Shown here: in pieces, positions 46,664 to 55,238 of the stretch
How the letters are laid out: each line of letters begins with the position of its first letter
Position numbering within the stretch: position 1 is the stretch's first letter
NCBI RefSeq assembly: GCF_026340095.1
Contig: NZ_JAPEPO010000001.1
Coordinates: forward strand, 4,060,501-4,124,500
DNA from: Streptomyces sp. NBC_01446
GTDB lineage: Bacteria > Actinomycetota > Actinomycetes > Streptomycetales > Streptomycetaceae
DNA length: 64,000 nt
Reading direction: 5' to 3'
Notes under the pieces: generated by a model
What the model was told of the DNA's origin: nothing
Seen by the model: the letters and a program-made list of their open reading frames with translations, nothing else
Databases searched by the model: none
Made by a program: the position numbers and the translations under genes

Positions 46664-48049
46664 ATGACGACATCCCCTGAAGAACTGCTGCCCACGACGC
46701 GCCGAACTCTGTTGCACCGCATCGCCACGGCACAGGCGGAAGGTCGATCGCCTTCGCTGGTGGCCGCGGTCGTGCGTGACGGTCAGCTGGTGTGGAGCGA
46801 TGGGCGTACCTGCGTGGACGGGCATGCTCCGGACGAGGACGTGCAGTACCGGATCGGCTCGATCACGAAGACGTTCACGGCCGTGCTGGTGCTGAGGTTG
46901 CGGGACGAGGGGGTGCTCGACCTCGGCGACCCGCTGGAGAAGCATCTGCCGGGCACCGGCGTCGGCCAGGTCACCATCGCCGAACTCCTGGCACACACCG
47001 GTGGGTTGGCGGCCGAGACCCCCGGTCCGTGGTGGGAGCGTTCGTCGTCGTCGTTGCGCCCCGAGATCGCCGATGTGCTGGGCGAGGAGCCGTTCCGGCA
47101 TCCGGTCGGCAAGCAGCATCACTACTCCAACCCCGGCTACACGCTGCTGGGTTCGCTGGTCGAGGCCTTGCGCGGTGCTCCGTGGGAGGACGTCCTGCGC
47201 CGCGAGATCCTGGAGCCGCTCGGTCTGCACCGGACGAGCGGGCAGCCGCGGGCCCCGCACGCCGGTGGCTGGGCCGTGCACCCTTGGGCCGATGTGATGA
47301 TGCCGGAGCCCTCGGAGGACCTGGGGCTGATGGCTCCGGCGGGCCAACTCTGGTCGACGGCAGCTGACTTGGGGCGGTTCGCCGTGTTCCTCATGGAGGG
47401 TGACGACCGGGTTCTGAGTGCGCAGTCCGTACGCGAGATGCGCACGCCCGCGGCACCCACGCTGCCGGGGGACTGGAACTCCTCGTACGGCCTCGGTCTG
47501 CAGCTGGTACGGAGGAACGGCCGGGTGCTGGCCGGGCACGGTGGTTCCCTGCCCGGGTTCGTGGCGGGGCTGTGGCTGAGTGAGGAGGACGGCCTGGCCG
47601 CGGTCACGCTCGCCAACTGCACGTCGGGCGTTCCCGCGTCGACGGTCAGCACGGACCTTCTCCGTATCGTCGCCGAGGTCGAGCCGCGCATCCCTGAGCC
47701 GTGGCGGCCCCTGCCGGAGGTCGATTCGGCGCTGCTGGAGCTCGCCGGGCCCTGGTACTGGGGGACGCAGAGCACGGTGCTGCGGCTTACGGCCGACGAG
47801 GGCGTCTCGCTCGGGCCGGTGACGGGTGGGGTGCGCGACTCGCGATTCCGCCCGAACGGCGACGGAACCTGGACGGGACTGGACGGCTACTACGCGGGGG
47901 AGCTCCTGCGCGTCGAGCGCCGGCCCGACGGGTCTGTGAGCCATCTAGATCTCGGATCGTTCGTCTTCACGCGCGAGCCGTACGAGAAGGGGGCGCCGGT
48001 TCCTGGAGGGGTGGACCCGGAGGGCTGGCGGGGGCTTCCGCGTTCCTAG
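46664..48049 (+). CDS. Serine hydrolase, beta-lactamase/DD-peptidase-like (class C fold)
   Basis: 461 residues. SxxK is SITK (66-69) in YRIGSITKTFTAV; the YxN-type motif is YSN (154-156); the third motif is GHGGSLPGF. A C-terminal beta-rich extension (about 345-461) follows. No signal peptide is visible, so a cytosolic esterase or peptidase is more likely than a secreted lactamase. Beta-lactamase family members of this type include esterases and D-aminopeptidases; the substrate cannot be read from sequence. Confidence 0.88.
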   Translation: MTTSPEELLPTTRRTLLHRIATAQAEGRSPSLVAAVVRDGQLVWSDGRTCVDGHAPDEDVQYRIGSITKTFTAVLVLRLRDEGVLDLGDPLEKHLPGTGVGQVTIAELLAHTGGLAAETPGPWWERSSSSLRPEIADVLGEEPFRHPVGKQHHYSNPGYTLLGSLVEALRGAPWEDVLRREILEPLGLHRTSGQPRAPHAGGWAVHPWADVMMPEPSEDLGLMAPAGQLWSTAADLGRFAVFLMEGDDRVLSAQSVREMRTPAAPTLPGDWNSSYGLGLQLVRRNGRVLAGHGGSLPGFVAGLWLSEEDGLAAVTLANCTSGVPASTVSTDLLRIVAEVEPRIPEPWRPLPEVDSALLELAGPWYWGTQSTVLRLTADEGVSLGPVTGGVRDSRFRPNGDGTWTGLDGYYAGELLRVERRPDGSVSHLDLGSFVFTREPYEKGAPVPGGVDPEGWRGLPRS

Positions 48050-48100
48050 CTGATCTCGTTCCTGGTCAGCTTCGCTCTCCCGGTCGGCCTCGATCGGGGT

Positions 48101-48134
48101 CGGCATGGTGAAGGGGCCGGCATGGTGAAGGGGC
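48101..48134. repeat. 17-bp direct repeat
   Basis: Two tandem copies of CGGCATGGTGAAGGGGC just left of the parS palindrome; the second runs into it. Confidence 0.6.
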
Positions 48135-48180
48135 CGGGTGGTCGTCTGTTTCACGTGAAACAGACGACCACCCGGCCCCT
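48129..48180. terminator. 52-bp perfect palindrome centred on parS
   Basis: Perfect inverted repeat (26-bp arms, outer AGGGGCCGGGTGGTCGTC) between the convergent serine hydrolase and GNAT genes, with parS site 11 at its centre. Would form a very stable RNA hairpin. Confidence 0.85.
48147..48162. other. parS: parS site 11
   Basis: TGTTTCACGTGAAACA, exact consensus. Confidence 0.95.
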
Positions 48181-48188
48181 CGGCGTTG

Positions 48189-48641
48189 TCAGAGCTGGAG
48201 TTTGAAGCCCACATGTGAGGCCTCGAAACCCAGTCGCTCGTAGAAGCGGTGGGCGTCGGTACGGGTGGCGTCAGACGTCAGCTGCACCAACTGGCAGTTC
48301 TGACGGCGGGATTCGTCCACGGCCCACTCGATGAGCAACGTGCCGAGCCCGCTGCCACGCTCGTCCGCGTGGATGCGGACGCCCTCGATGATCGAGCGCG
48401 TGGAGCCCTTCCGTGACAGCCCGGGGACGACGGTGAGCTGAAGGGTGCCGACAGTGAGCCCCTCGCGCACGGCGATGACCAGGTGCTGGTTGGGGTCCCC
48501 GGCGATGCGCGCGTGCGCCTCCAAATATGGCGTGAGGTCGTCCGGTGACTCGCGGCTGGCGCCCAGAGCGTCGTCCGCCAGCATCGCCACGATGGCCGGG
48601 ACGTCGGCGGCCACGGCGGGCCGTATCTCAAGATCTCCCAT
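48189..48641 (-). CDS. GNAT family N-acetyltransferase
   Basis: 150 residues. Single GNAT domain: LEIRPAVAADVPAIVAML, motif A GVRIHADERGSGLGTLLIEWAVDE, and motif B-like TRTDAHRFYERLGFEASHVGFKL. Substrate unknown. ATG start at 48641. Confidence 0.9.
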   Translation of the reverse strand: MGDLEIRPAVAADVPAIVAMLADDALGASRESPDDLTPYLEAHARIAGDPNQHLVIAVREGLTVGTLQLTVVPGLSRKGSTRSIIEGVRIHADERGSGLGTLLIEWAVDESRRQNCQLVQLTSDATRTDAHRFYERLGFEASHVGFKLQL

Positions 48642-48717
48642 GGCCGCAGCCTATGCGGCCATGGCGTCGTCGGTCCGGGACTCCTTTGCGAGCCGACGGT
48701 GTTGCCGACGTGATGCC

Positions 48718-49176
48718 TCAGGCGGGGACGCGTACGGCTTCCACCGCGCGGACCAGCGGGGCGAGTTCGGGGTTCTTCGCCGCCTCGTCGAGTGCCTCGC
48801 GCAGGGCGGTGTCATTGGTGGGCCGCGCGTCGGCGAGCAGAGCCAGGCCCGCCTCGCTCACGTCCGTGTAGATGCCACGTCGGTCGGTGGGGCAGAGGTA
48901 GCGGGCGAGCAGGCCGCGGTCTTCAAGGCGGGTCACCAGGCGCGTGGTGGCGCTCTGGCTGAGGACGACGGCGTCCGCGACCTGCTTCATCTGCAGGTGA
49001 CCGCCTTCACCGTCGTGCTGGCGGCTGAGGACATCGAGCAGCGAGTACTCCCGCACGCTCAGGTCGTGCTTGGCCTGCAGAGCGCGCTCGATATGGGTCT
49101 CGATCCTCCCGTGGAGCAGGGAGAGAGCGCACCAGCCCTGGGCCAGGGCGGTGAGTGCGGGGTCTGTGGCGGTCAT
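48718..49176 (-). CDS. MarR family transcriptional regulator
   Basis: 152 residues from ATG 49176, GGAGGAA upstream. Winged helix with VREYSLLDVLSR, LQMKQVADAVVLSQSATTRLVTRLEDRGLL and the wing YLCPTDRRGIYTDVSEAG. Divergent from an MFS exporter gene 141 bp away, the classic arrangement of a repressor and its efflux target. Confidence 0.92.
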   Translation of the reverse strand: MTATDPALTALAQGWCALSLLHGRIETHIERALQAKHDLSVREYSLLDVLSRQHDGEGGHLQMKQVADAVVLSQSATTRLVTRLEDRGLLARYLCPTDRRGIYTDVSEAGLALLADARPTNDTALREALDEAAKNPELAPLVRAVEAVRVPA

Positions 49177-49242
49177 GGCTCTAGTTCCTCCGTCCCGAAG
49201 CAGCTGAACCCAGGATAGTCCACGTGTGAAATTGCCGGCGCT

Positions 49243-49267
49243 TGCAAGTAATGCGCGCCTGCAAGTA
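49243..49267. promoter_or_regulatory. Direct repeat in the marR-MFS intergenic region (candidate operator)
   Basis: Two copies of TGCAAGTA (49243-49250, 49260-49267), 17 bp apart; the first is part of the palindrome CTTGCAAG. Located midway between the divergent starts. Confidence 0.5.
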
Positions 49268-49317
49268 TTGTGAACGCACGCAAAGCGCATCTGCAACAGT
49301 CTGGGAAGGTGAACCCT

Positions 49318-50532
49318 ATGCCTCTCGCGCTTCTGGCTCTCGCGATCGGGGCCTTCGGGATCGGAACCACGGAATTCGTGATCATGGGGCTGCTCCCCGA
49401 GGTCGCGGGCGACTTCGGCGTCTCCATCCCCACAGCCGGATTTCTGGTCACCGGCTACGCCCTCGGCGTCATGCTCGGCGCACCCCTCATGACCATTCTG
49501 GGCACCCGCATGTCACGCAAGCGGATGCTGCTGCTCCTGATGGGCCTGTTCATCGTGGGCAACGTGCTCTCCGCGGCGGCGCCCGTCTTCCTCGTCATGG
49601 TGATCGGCCGCGTGGTCGCCTCACTCGCCCACGGCGCTTTCTTCGGAATCGGCGCGGTCGTCGCGGCCGAGCTGGTCGCCCCCGAGAAGAAGGCCGGAGC
49701 CATCGCCATGATGTTCACCGGCCTGACCGTCGCCAACGTCGTCGGCGTACCCCTGGGCACGCTCATCGGCCAGAGCATCGGCTGGCGGGTCACCTTCGTG
49801 GTCGTCGCGGCGCTCGGAGTCGTCGGACTGCTCGGCATCGCCAAGCTCGTTCCCGACATGCCTAAGGCCGAAGGCGTCCACCTGCGGCACGAGCTCGCGG
49901 CCTTCAAGAACGTCCAGGTCCTGCTGGCGATGGCCATGACGGTGCTCGGCTTCGGCGGAGTCTTCGCCGCCATCACCTACATCGCACCGATGATGACGAA
50001 CGTCGCCGGTTACGCCGACACGTCGGTGACCTGGCTCCTCGTCCTGTTCGGGCTCGGCATGGTCGCGGGCAACCTGATCGGCGGCAAGTTCGCCGACCGC
50101 AAGCTGATGCCGATGCTGTACGTCGCCCTGAGCGGGCTGGCGGTCGTGCTGGCCCTGTTCACGCTGACCGCCCACAACAAGGTTCTGGCGGCGATCTCCA
50201 TCGCGCTGATCGGCGCCCTCGGTTTCGCCACGGTGCCGCCGCTCCAGAAGCGGGTCCTCGATCAGGCCCACGGCGCCCCGACGCTGGCCTCCGCGGTCAA
50301 CATCGGCGCCTTCAACCTCGGCAACGCTCTCTCGGCCTGGCTCGGCGGCCTCGTCATCGCGGCCGGCCTCGGCTACACGGCCCCCAACTGGGTCGGAGCC
50401 GTGCTCGCAGCCGCCGCGCTCGTCCTGGCCGTCGTGTCCGCGGGCCTGGAGCGCCGGACCAAGGTCTCGAACCTGGTCGTCGCAAGTGCGGCGCCCGAAG
50501 GAACCCGCCAGGCGGAACCCGCTCACAGCTGA
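49318..50532 (+). CDS. MFS transporter, DHA1-type
   Basis: 404 residues from ATG 49318 with GGAAGG 8 bp upstream. Twelve spans; FGIGTTEFVIMGLLPEVA in span 1, motif A-like GTRMSRKRMLLLLMG, and GKFADRKLMPML between spans 8 and 9. The N-terminal pattern is that of the AraJ/YdhP-type drug and sugar efflux proteins. Probably controlled by the divergent MarR. Ligand unknown. Confidence 0.9.
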   Translation: MPLALLALAIGAFGIGTTEFVIMGLLPEVAGDFGVSIPTAGFLVTGYALGVMLGAPLMTILGTRMSRKRMLLLLMGLFIVGNVLSAAAPVFLVMVIGRVVASLAHGAFFGIGAVVAAELVAPEKKAGAIAMMFTGLTVANVVGVPLGTLIGQSIGWRVTFVVVAALGVVGLLGIAKLVPDMPKAEGVHLRHELAAFKNVQVLLAMAMTVLGFGGVFAAITYIAPMMTNVAGYADTSVTWLLVLFGLGMVAGNLIGGKFADRKLMPMLYVALSGLAVVLALFTLTAHNKVLAAISIALIGALGFATVPPLQKRVLDQAHGAPTLASAVNIGAFNLGNALSAWLGGLVIAAGLGYTAPNWVGAVLAAAALVLAVVSAGLERRTKVSNLVVASAAPEGTRQAEPAHS

Positions 50533-50625
50533 GCGTCCCGCAGCACTTCACCTCATCCCCATCCGTAGGGCCGGCGTCGTCCCCGCACCCGTTCCACCGC
50601 ACACCCCCGCAAGGAGAGACCCCTC

Positions 50626-51048
50626 ATGAGCACCACCACCGCTGTCGCGCCGCTGACCATCCAGGACGCGGAGATCCTCGTGACCGCCGCCAGCCGTGCG
50701 GCCGAGTCCGCCGGAGTGACCGTCAGCGTCACCGTCCTCGACGCCGGCGGGCACCTGCTCGCCTTCCGGCGCGACGACCGGGCCGTGCTGATCTCCGGTG
50801 AGACCAGCACCCGCAAGGCATACACCGCCCTCCAGCTGAACGCCCCGACCGCGGACCTCGTCGACCTGGTCAAGCCTGACGGCCCCTTCCACAGCCTGCC
50901 CACAGCCTTGGACCGTCCGCTGCTCTTCATCGCGGGCGGCATCCCCGTCCACCGCGATGGGCGCCTCATCGGCGCCATCGGTGTCGGTGGCGGCGCACCG
51001 GAGCAGGACCACGGGTTCGCCACGGCAGCCGTGGCCGAGCTCGTCTGA
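50626..51048 (+). CDS. HbpS/GlcG-family heme-binding-like protein
   Basis: 140 residues. TIQDAEILVTAASRAAESAGV, VTVLDAGGHLLAFRRDD, RKAYTAL, IPVHRDGRLIGAIGVGGGAPEQDH, all hallmarks of the GlcG/HbpS fold. No signal peptide is visible, unlike secreted HbpS of S. reticuli, so a cytosolic homologue. AAGGAGAG before ATG 50626. Downstream of the MFS gene and possibly co-transcribed. Confidence 0.87.
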   Translation: MSTTTAVAPLTIQDAEILVTAASRAAESAGVTVSVTVLDAGGHLLAFRRDDRAVLISGETSTRKAYTALQLNAPTADLVDLVKPDGPFHSLPTALDRPLLFIAGGIPVHRDGRLIGAIGVGGGAPEQDHGFATAAVAELV

Positions 51049-51089
51049 CGCTCCACGAGGCGTAAGCGCGCCATCCTTGCCCATACAAG

Positions 51090-51133
51090 AGTCCGCCCCG
51101 GACACCGTGATCCCACGGTGTCCGGGGCGGACT
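51090..51133. terminator. Bidirectional terminator
   Basis: Inverted repeat with about 20-bp arms starting AGTCCGCCCCGGACACCGTG between the convergent HbpS-like and GNAT genes. Confidence 0.88.
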
Positions 51134-51159
51134 TCGTACCATGCGCCGCCTGGTCCAGG

Positions 51160-52026
51160 TCAGCCCGCGGCGACCGTCAGGGGCGCGAAACGGCGCGTCC
51201 AGTCGCCGGGGAGGTCGGGGGCGCCATAGGTCATCACGGCGTTGAAGGCCTGGGACTCCACTCCTCGTTCCTTGATCCACGCCAGCAGTTCCTCGTGGCG
51301 TACGTCGATGTCGGTACGCAGGGGGCGATCCGTGGCGGCGGCGAGCGAGGTGACGAGAGCCTTCGCCGTCTCGGTGTCGCGGGCGATCAGCGGGCCGATG
51401 ACGTGGGTGTCCATGCTGGGCCAGGCGGCCGCGAAGCCGATGAGTTCGCCCCCGTCCTCGGCCACGCGCAGCTGGTCGCCAAAAGCCGGGAGGCGGGTCA
51501 GGACGTGGGTGCGATCGGGGCCGAAGACCTCCGCGTCCAGGCGAAGGATGGCCGAGAGATCCTCCGCGGTCGCGGCGCGCGTGGCCACGGACGGTGTAGG
51601 TCCGCCGGGGGTGAAGTGTCCCCGCACCATCTCCGCACGCCCGGTGACCTTGAAGCCCAGCCCTTCGTAGAGCGGGCGGCCGTACGGAGTCGCGTGCAGG
51701 GTGAGCGGTGTGGTGTCCGCCTGCTCGACCACGTACTGCATGAGGCGGCGGCCGACGCCTCGGCGGGCGTGGCGTTCGGCGACGAGGACCATGCCGATGG
51801 CGCTCAGTGTGGGCCGGTTCGGCGGGCCGTAGTCGGTCACCACGCAGGCGCTCACCAGGCCCCCGTCGGGGTCGTCGATGCCGTAGCCGGTGCCGGCCGC
51901 GAGTAGCAGGCCCCACTTGTGTTCCTCGCGGGGCCAGCCGCGATCCTCGGAGAGGTCGGCGCACGCCGTGAGATCACGCGGGGTCAGTCGGCGGATGGGC
52001 AGAGCGGAGAGGGGAGGTGTCGACAC
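51160..52026 (-). CDS. Two-domain GNAT acetyltransferase
   Basis: 288 residues from GTG 52026 (VSTPPLSALPIRR). N-terminal GNAT with motif A LVAERHARRGVGRRLMQYVVE and HATPYGRPLYEGLGF; C-terminal second acetyltransferase-like half (FGPDRTHVLTRLPAF, GFAAAWPSMDTHVIGPLIA), like the Acetyltransf_1 plus Acetyltransf_18 pairing. The start is 5 bp after the stop of the upstream membrane protein, so it is probably coupled. Substrate unknown. Confidence 0.83.
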   Translation of the reverse strand: MSTPPLSALPIRRLTPRDLTACADLSEDRGWPREEHKWGLLLAAGTGYGIDDPDGGLVSACVVTDYGPPNRPTLSAIGMVLVAERHARRGVGRRLMQYVVEQADTTPLTLHATPYGRPLYEGLGFKVTGRAEMVRGHFTPGGPTPSVATRAATAEDLSAILRLDAEVFGPDRTHVLTRLPAFGDQLRVAEDGGELIGFAAAWPSMDTHVIGPLIARDTETAKALVTSLAAATDRPLRTDIDVRHEELLAWIKERGVESQAFNAVMTYGAPDLPGDWTRRFAPLTVAAG

Positions 52027-52031
52027 GCAGG

Positions 52032-52577
52032 TCAGGCTGTCTGACTCAGCCGGTCCGCGTCCACCGCTTTGCGGGCAGCAAGCCGCTGCTTTCGGCCACG
52101 TCGCGTCAGTCCCCATGGCTTGAGTACCGAGATCACCGTCATGAAGAGATAGGCGGTGAGGGAGACGATGGGACCGGCCACCAAGTCGCTCGGATGGGGC
52201 AGCGGAGCACCTGTTGCCACCGTCGCGACCGCGGTGTCGACGCCGGGACGCAGCGCGAAGATCGAAGCGGCGGTGGTGGCGAGCGTGAGCCAGAACTTGG
52301 CATAGACCCAGCGGTGTCGGGCGAGGCCCCACGCGGTACCCAGTGACAGCAGCAGGCCGCTCAGGAGGGTGAGCAGAGCGAGCGGGATCACCAGCCAGTC
52401 CGTGAAGACCTTCATCGCGCGGCAGGCGGCCTCGACCATCGGGTCGGAACCCGTGGTGATCGCCGTGACGGCGAGCGCGAGCAGGCCGAGCGTGAGCCCC
52501 AGCCAGCAAGCGGAGGACGTCACATGGACGACGAGGATGGCCCGGCGGGCGGGACGGCGTAGTTTCACGTGAAACAC
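52032..52577 (-). CDS. Four-span integral membrane protein, start codon in parS
   Basis: 181 residues. Four hydrophobic segments (CWLGLTLGLLALAVTAI, WLVIPLALLTLLSGLLLSLG, TLATTAASIFAL, LVAGPIVSLTAYLFMTVISVL) and a basic C-terminal tail; resembles the DUF2269-type integral membrane proteins, not certain. The GTG at 52577 overlaps parS site 12, giving the N-terminus FHVKL; a second GTG three codons on (52568) is also inside parS. No clear ribosome site. Confidence 0.75.
   Translation of the reverse strand: MFHVKLRRPARRAILVVHVTSSACWLGLTLGLLALAVTAITTGSDPMVEAACRAMKVFTDWLVIPLALLTLLSGLLLSLGTAWGLARHRWVYAKFWLTLATTAASIFALRPGVDTAVATVATGAPLPHPSDLVAGPIVSLTAYLFMTVISVLKPWGLTRRGRKQRLAARKAVDADRLSQTA
52561..52576. 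other. parS: parS site 12 (overlaps a start codon)
   Basis: AGTTTCACGTGAAACA, 15 of 16 matches. Confidence 0.92.
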
Positions 52578-52645
52578 CGTGCTGGGAGTGGCCCCTCGAG
52601 GGCGTCCGACAGAGGGAGTAACTCCGGGTACTAGCCTCGGCGTAC

Positions 52646-53284
52646 ATGGCGAGACTGCATCTCTTCGATCTGGACGGAACGCTGCTGCACGGCACGTCGG
52701 CGCCCGTGGAAATCTCCCGTCAACTGGGGCTCGAGGCCGAGGCCGAGACCGTGGCCCTGGACCGTGAGATCGGCGCTCAGCGCATCGGTCCGCCGGAGTA
52801 CGCGCGGCGGGTGCACGCCCTGTGGGAGGGCCTCACACCCGAGCACGTGACGGCCGCGTTCGAGGGTGCGCCCTGGCTGACGGGTATCCGGGAGACCTGG
52901 GCGGAGATACGGGCGCGCGGCGAGTACTGCGCGGTGGTCTCGCTCTCGCCGTCGTTCTTCGTGGAGCGGCTGACGGGGTGGGGCGCCCATGCGGCGTACG
53001 GGTCCCGCTTTCCCGCGGTGCCCTTCACCGAGCCCGTCGACCCCGCGGGCGTTCTCAGCGCCGCGGCGAAGCTGAAGATCGCGGACCGACTCCGTGAACA
53101 GTTCGGAGTGTCCCGGGCCGATTGCCTTGCCTACGGCGACTCGTTCTCCGATGTGGAGCTGTTCGGCGCCGTGCCGGTATCGGTCGCGATCAATGCGGAT
53201 CAGCACGTCGTAGCCCTGGCGACGCACTCGTATGCCGGCCGCGATCTGTGGGAGGCGTACGAATTGGTGCGGCACGCCCGCTAA
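52646..53284 (+). CDS. HAD-superfamily (SerB-like) phosphatase
   Basis: 212 residues. Motif I FDLDGTLLHG (nucleophile Asp at about 8), motif II Ser in CAVVSLSPSFF, motif III Lys in AAAKLKIADRL, motif IV YGDSFSDVELF. Sequence layout is that of subfamily IB phosphoserine phosphatase-like enzymes. Substrate not determinable. Divergent from the membrane protein with parS between. Confidence 0.9.
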   Translation: MARLHLFDLDGTLLHGTSAPVEISRQLGLEAEAETVALDREIGAQRIGPPEYARRVHALWEGLTPEHVTAAFEGAPWLTGIRETWAEIRARGEYCAVVSLSPSFFVERLTGWGAHAAYGSRFPAVPFTEPVDPAGVLSAAAKLKIADRLREQFGVSRADCLAYGDSFSDVELFGAVPVSVAINADQHVVALATHSYAGRDLWEAYELVRHAR

Positions 53285-53587
53285 TTGAGAGATTGCAGGG
53301 GCATATGGCCTGTCGAATTCCTTGCTGGGCAAGGGGGACTTGTGCGTTTGGCGGGTGCCGGTAGGGTCGACTCCGGTTCACGGCAGGCGCGCTCGGCGCA
53401 TCCCGGGCCATGCACGCAGGCCAAGACAGCCTAACGGGACGGAGAGATCGAAGACCTGTTATTTCCGCTATGCGGCTTGCTTGGTCACGCCGGATGGCAC
53501 GCTGCGGGGAGGAACTGCGGGCAATGTCACATTCCTCCCTTACTTGTCCGTAGCGGACCGGAATGCGGGTTCACTTGGGCCGCCGCA

Positions 53588-53603
53588 TTCTGCCGCGGCA
53601 GAA
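53588..53603. promoter_or_regulatory. Perfect 16-bp palindrome upstream of the flavohemoglobin
   Basis: TTCTGCCGCGGCAGAA, in the 53285-53673 gene-free interval, 71 bp before the chosen start. Possible operator. A GAATGCGG/CCGCATTC hairpin overlaps its left end. Confidence 0.5.
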
Positions 53604-53616
53604 CGGGGAAAGAGCG

Positions 53617-53634
53617 ACTTCCGATCGCGGAAGT
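53617..53634. promoter_or_regulatory. Inverted repeat upstream of the flavohemoglobin
   Basis: ACTTCCG-ATCG-CGGAAGT, 14 bp to the right of the previous palindrome and 40 bp before the chosen start. Possible operator. Confidence 0.5.
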
Positions 53635-53673
53635 ACGCAGACCGACCGAAAGATGTTCGAGGCGAGGCACAGC

Positions 53674-55206
53674 ATGGACGCTCCGACCACTACGTCGGCC
53701 GACTCCGGTTCCGGCGGCGGGGGCGGTTGGTTCACGCCGCGCAAGGCGCCGCCCGCCGGCGCGAGCACGGACCAGGAGACGCCGTCAGAGAGGCGCAAGG
53801 TCACGCCGATACGGCCCGTGGGCCGGCCCGAGCGGATATCGGGCGGCCACGAGGAGACGGTGCCCGCGCAGAGCGCCGCCCCGGCCGCGGAGGCCGCTCC
53901 CGCCCCTCAGTACGCGTCAGCTGCCGGCACGCCCCCGCAGCAGCCCGGCCCGCACGCGACCGCGCGCCCCCACGCGGCCCAGCACGGCCAGGGGTCGAGC
54001 CCCGCGCACCCGCCGCACTCCGCGCCCTGGGCGCAGGCACCAACTGCGCCCAGGGCAGAGACCACCCCCCGCCCCGCTCCGACGCCCGAGGCCTCCCCCG
54101 ACGCGCGGCTCATCCGCCGCACGCTGGAGGAAGTCGGCCCCGACGCCGACAAGGTCACCTCGTACTTCTACGCGCTGCTCTTCGTGCGCCACCCCGAACT
54201 CCGACCCCTGTTCCCCGCCTCGATGGACACCCAGCGCGACCGGCTCCTCAAGGCGCTGCTGACGGCGGCCGAGCACGCCGACAACAAGAACGTCCTCGTC
54301 CCGTACCTGAAGAACCTGGGCCGCGGACACCGTAAGTACGGCACGCAGCCCGATCACTACCCCGCAGTCGGCGAGTGCCTGATCGGCGCGCTGACCCGGT
54401 ACGCGACGACGACGTGGGACCAGGAGACGGAGGCGGCCTGGGTACGCACGTACACGACGATCTCCCAGGTGATGATCGACGCGGCGGCGGCGGACGAGCT
54501 GCGCGCGCCCGCGTGGTGGTACGGCGAGGTGGTCTCGCACGATCTGAGGACCTCGGACATCGCCGTGGTCACGGTCCGGCCCGACCAGCCGTACCCGTTC
54601 CTCGCCGGGCAGTACACGAGCCTGGAGACGCCGTGGTGGCCGCGGATCTGGCGGCACTACTCCTTCGCCTCGGCGCCCCGTTCCGACGGGCTGCTCTCGT
54701 TCCACGTGAAGGCCGTCCCGGCGGGGTGGGTCTCCAACGCGCTCGTGCACCGCGCCCGCCCGGGCGATGTGATCCGCCTCGGCCCGCCCTCCGGTTCGAT
54801 GACGGTGGACCACAGCTCCGACAGCGGGCTGCTCTGTCTCGGCGGAGGCACCGGCATCGCGCCCATCAAGGCACTCGTCGAGGACGTCGCGGAGCACGGC
54901 CGGCGGCGCCCGGTCGAGGTGTTCTACGGGGCTCGCACCGACCATGACCTGTACGACATCGACACGATGCTGAGGCTCCAGCAGACCCACCCCTGGCTGG
55001 CGGTCCGCCCGATCGTCGATCAGCAGGCCCATCTGCAACTGCCCGACGCGGTGCGCGAGTACGGCCCCTGGAACGAGTACGACGCCTATCTGTCGGGTCC
55101 GCCCGGCATGATCCGCAACGGGGTGGACGCCCTGCGGGACATCGGGATCCCGGTGAACCGGATCCGCCACGACTCCGTGGAGGAACTCGTCGCGACCGGC
55201 AACTGA
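53674..55206 (+). CDS. Flavohemoglobin-type globin-oxidoreductase with long N-terminal extension
   Basis: 510 residues from ATG 53674 (GAGGCGAGG upstream; ATG 53653 is an alternative). Residues 1-138 are Pro/Ala/Gly/His-rich and look disordered. Globin domain (about 139-275): TyrB10-equivalent Tyr166 in SYFYALLF, Gln187, proximal His219 in GRGHRKYG. FAD domain (about 285-385) with RHYS (327-330); NAD domain with GGGTGIAP (390-397) and VFYGAR. As known for Hmp-type proteins, it would oxidise nitric oxide to nitrate. The N-terminal extension is not part of normal Hmp (about 400 residues). Confidence 0.88.
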   Translation: MDAPTTTSADSGSGGGGGWFTPRKAPPAGASTDQETPSERRKVTPIRPVGRPERISGGHEETVPAQSAAPAAEAAPAPQYASAAGTPPQQPGPHATARPHAAQHGQGSSPAHPPHSAPWAQAPTAPRAETTPRPAPTPEASPDARLIRRTLEEVGPDADKVTSYFYALLFVRHPELRPLFPASMDTQRDRLLKALLTAAEHADNKNVLVPYLKNLGRGHRKYGTQPDHYPAVGECLIGALTRYATTTWDQETEAAWVRTYTTISQVMIDAAAADELRAPAWWYGEVVSHDLRTSDIAVVTVRPDQPYPFLAGQYTSLETPWWPRIWRHYSFASAPRSDGLLSFHVKAVPAGWVSNALVHRARPGDVIRLGPPSGSMTVDHSSDSGLLCLGGGTGIAPIKALVEDVAEHGRRRPVEVFYGARTDHDLYDIDTMLRLQQTHPWLAVRPIVDQQAHLQLPDAVREYGPWNEYDAYLSGPPGMIRNGVDALRDIGIPVNRIRHDSVEELVATGN

Positions 55207-55238
55207 GGCCGGGCCTGAACAAGGCCGCCCTCGCCCCG

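Noticed and set aside
46664..48049. Antibiotic-resistance beta-lactamase
   Set aside because: Class C-like motifs are present but no signal peptide and a C-terminal extension; a general serine hydrolase is a safer name.
54699..54713. Possible parS in the flavohemoglobin gene (CGTTCCACGTGAAGG)
   Set aside because: Three or more changes from consensus, broken right arm; probably chance coding sequence.
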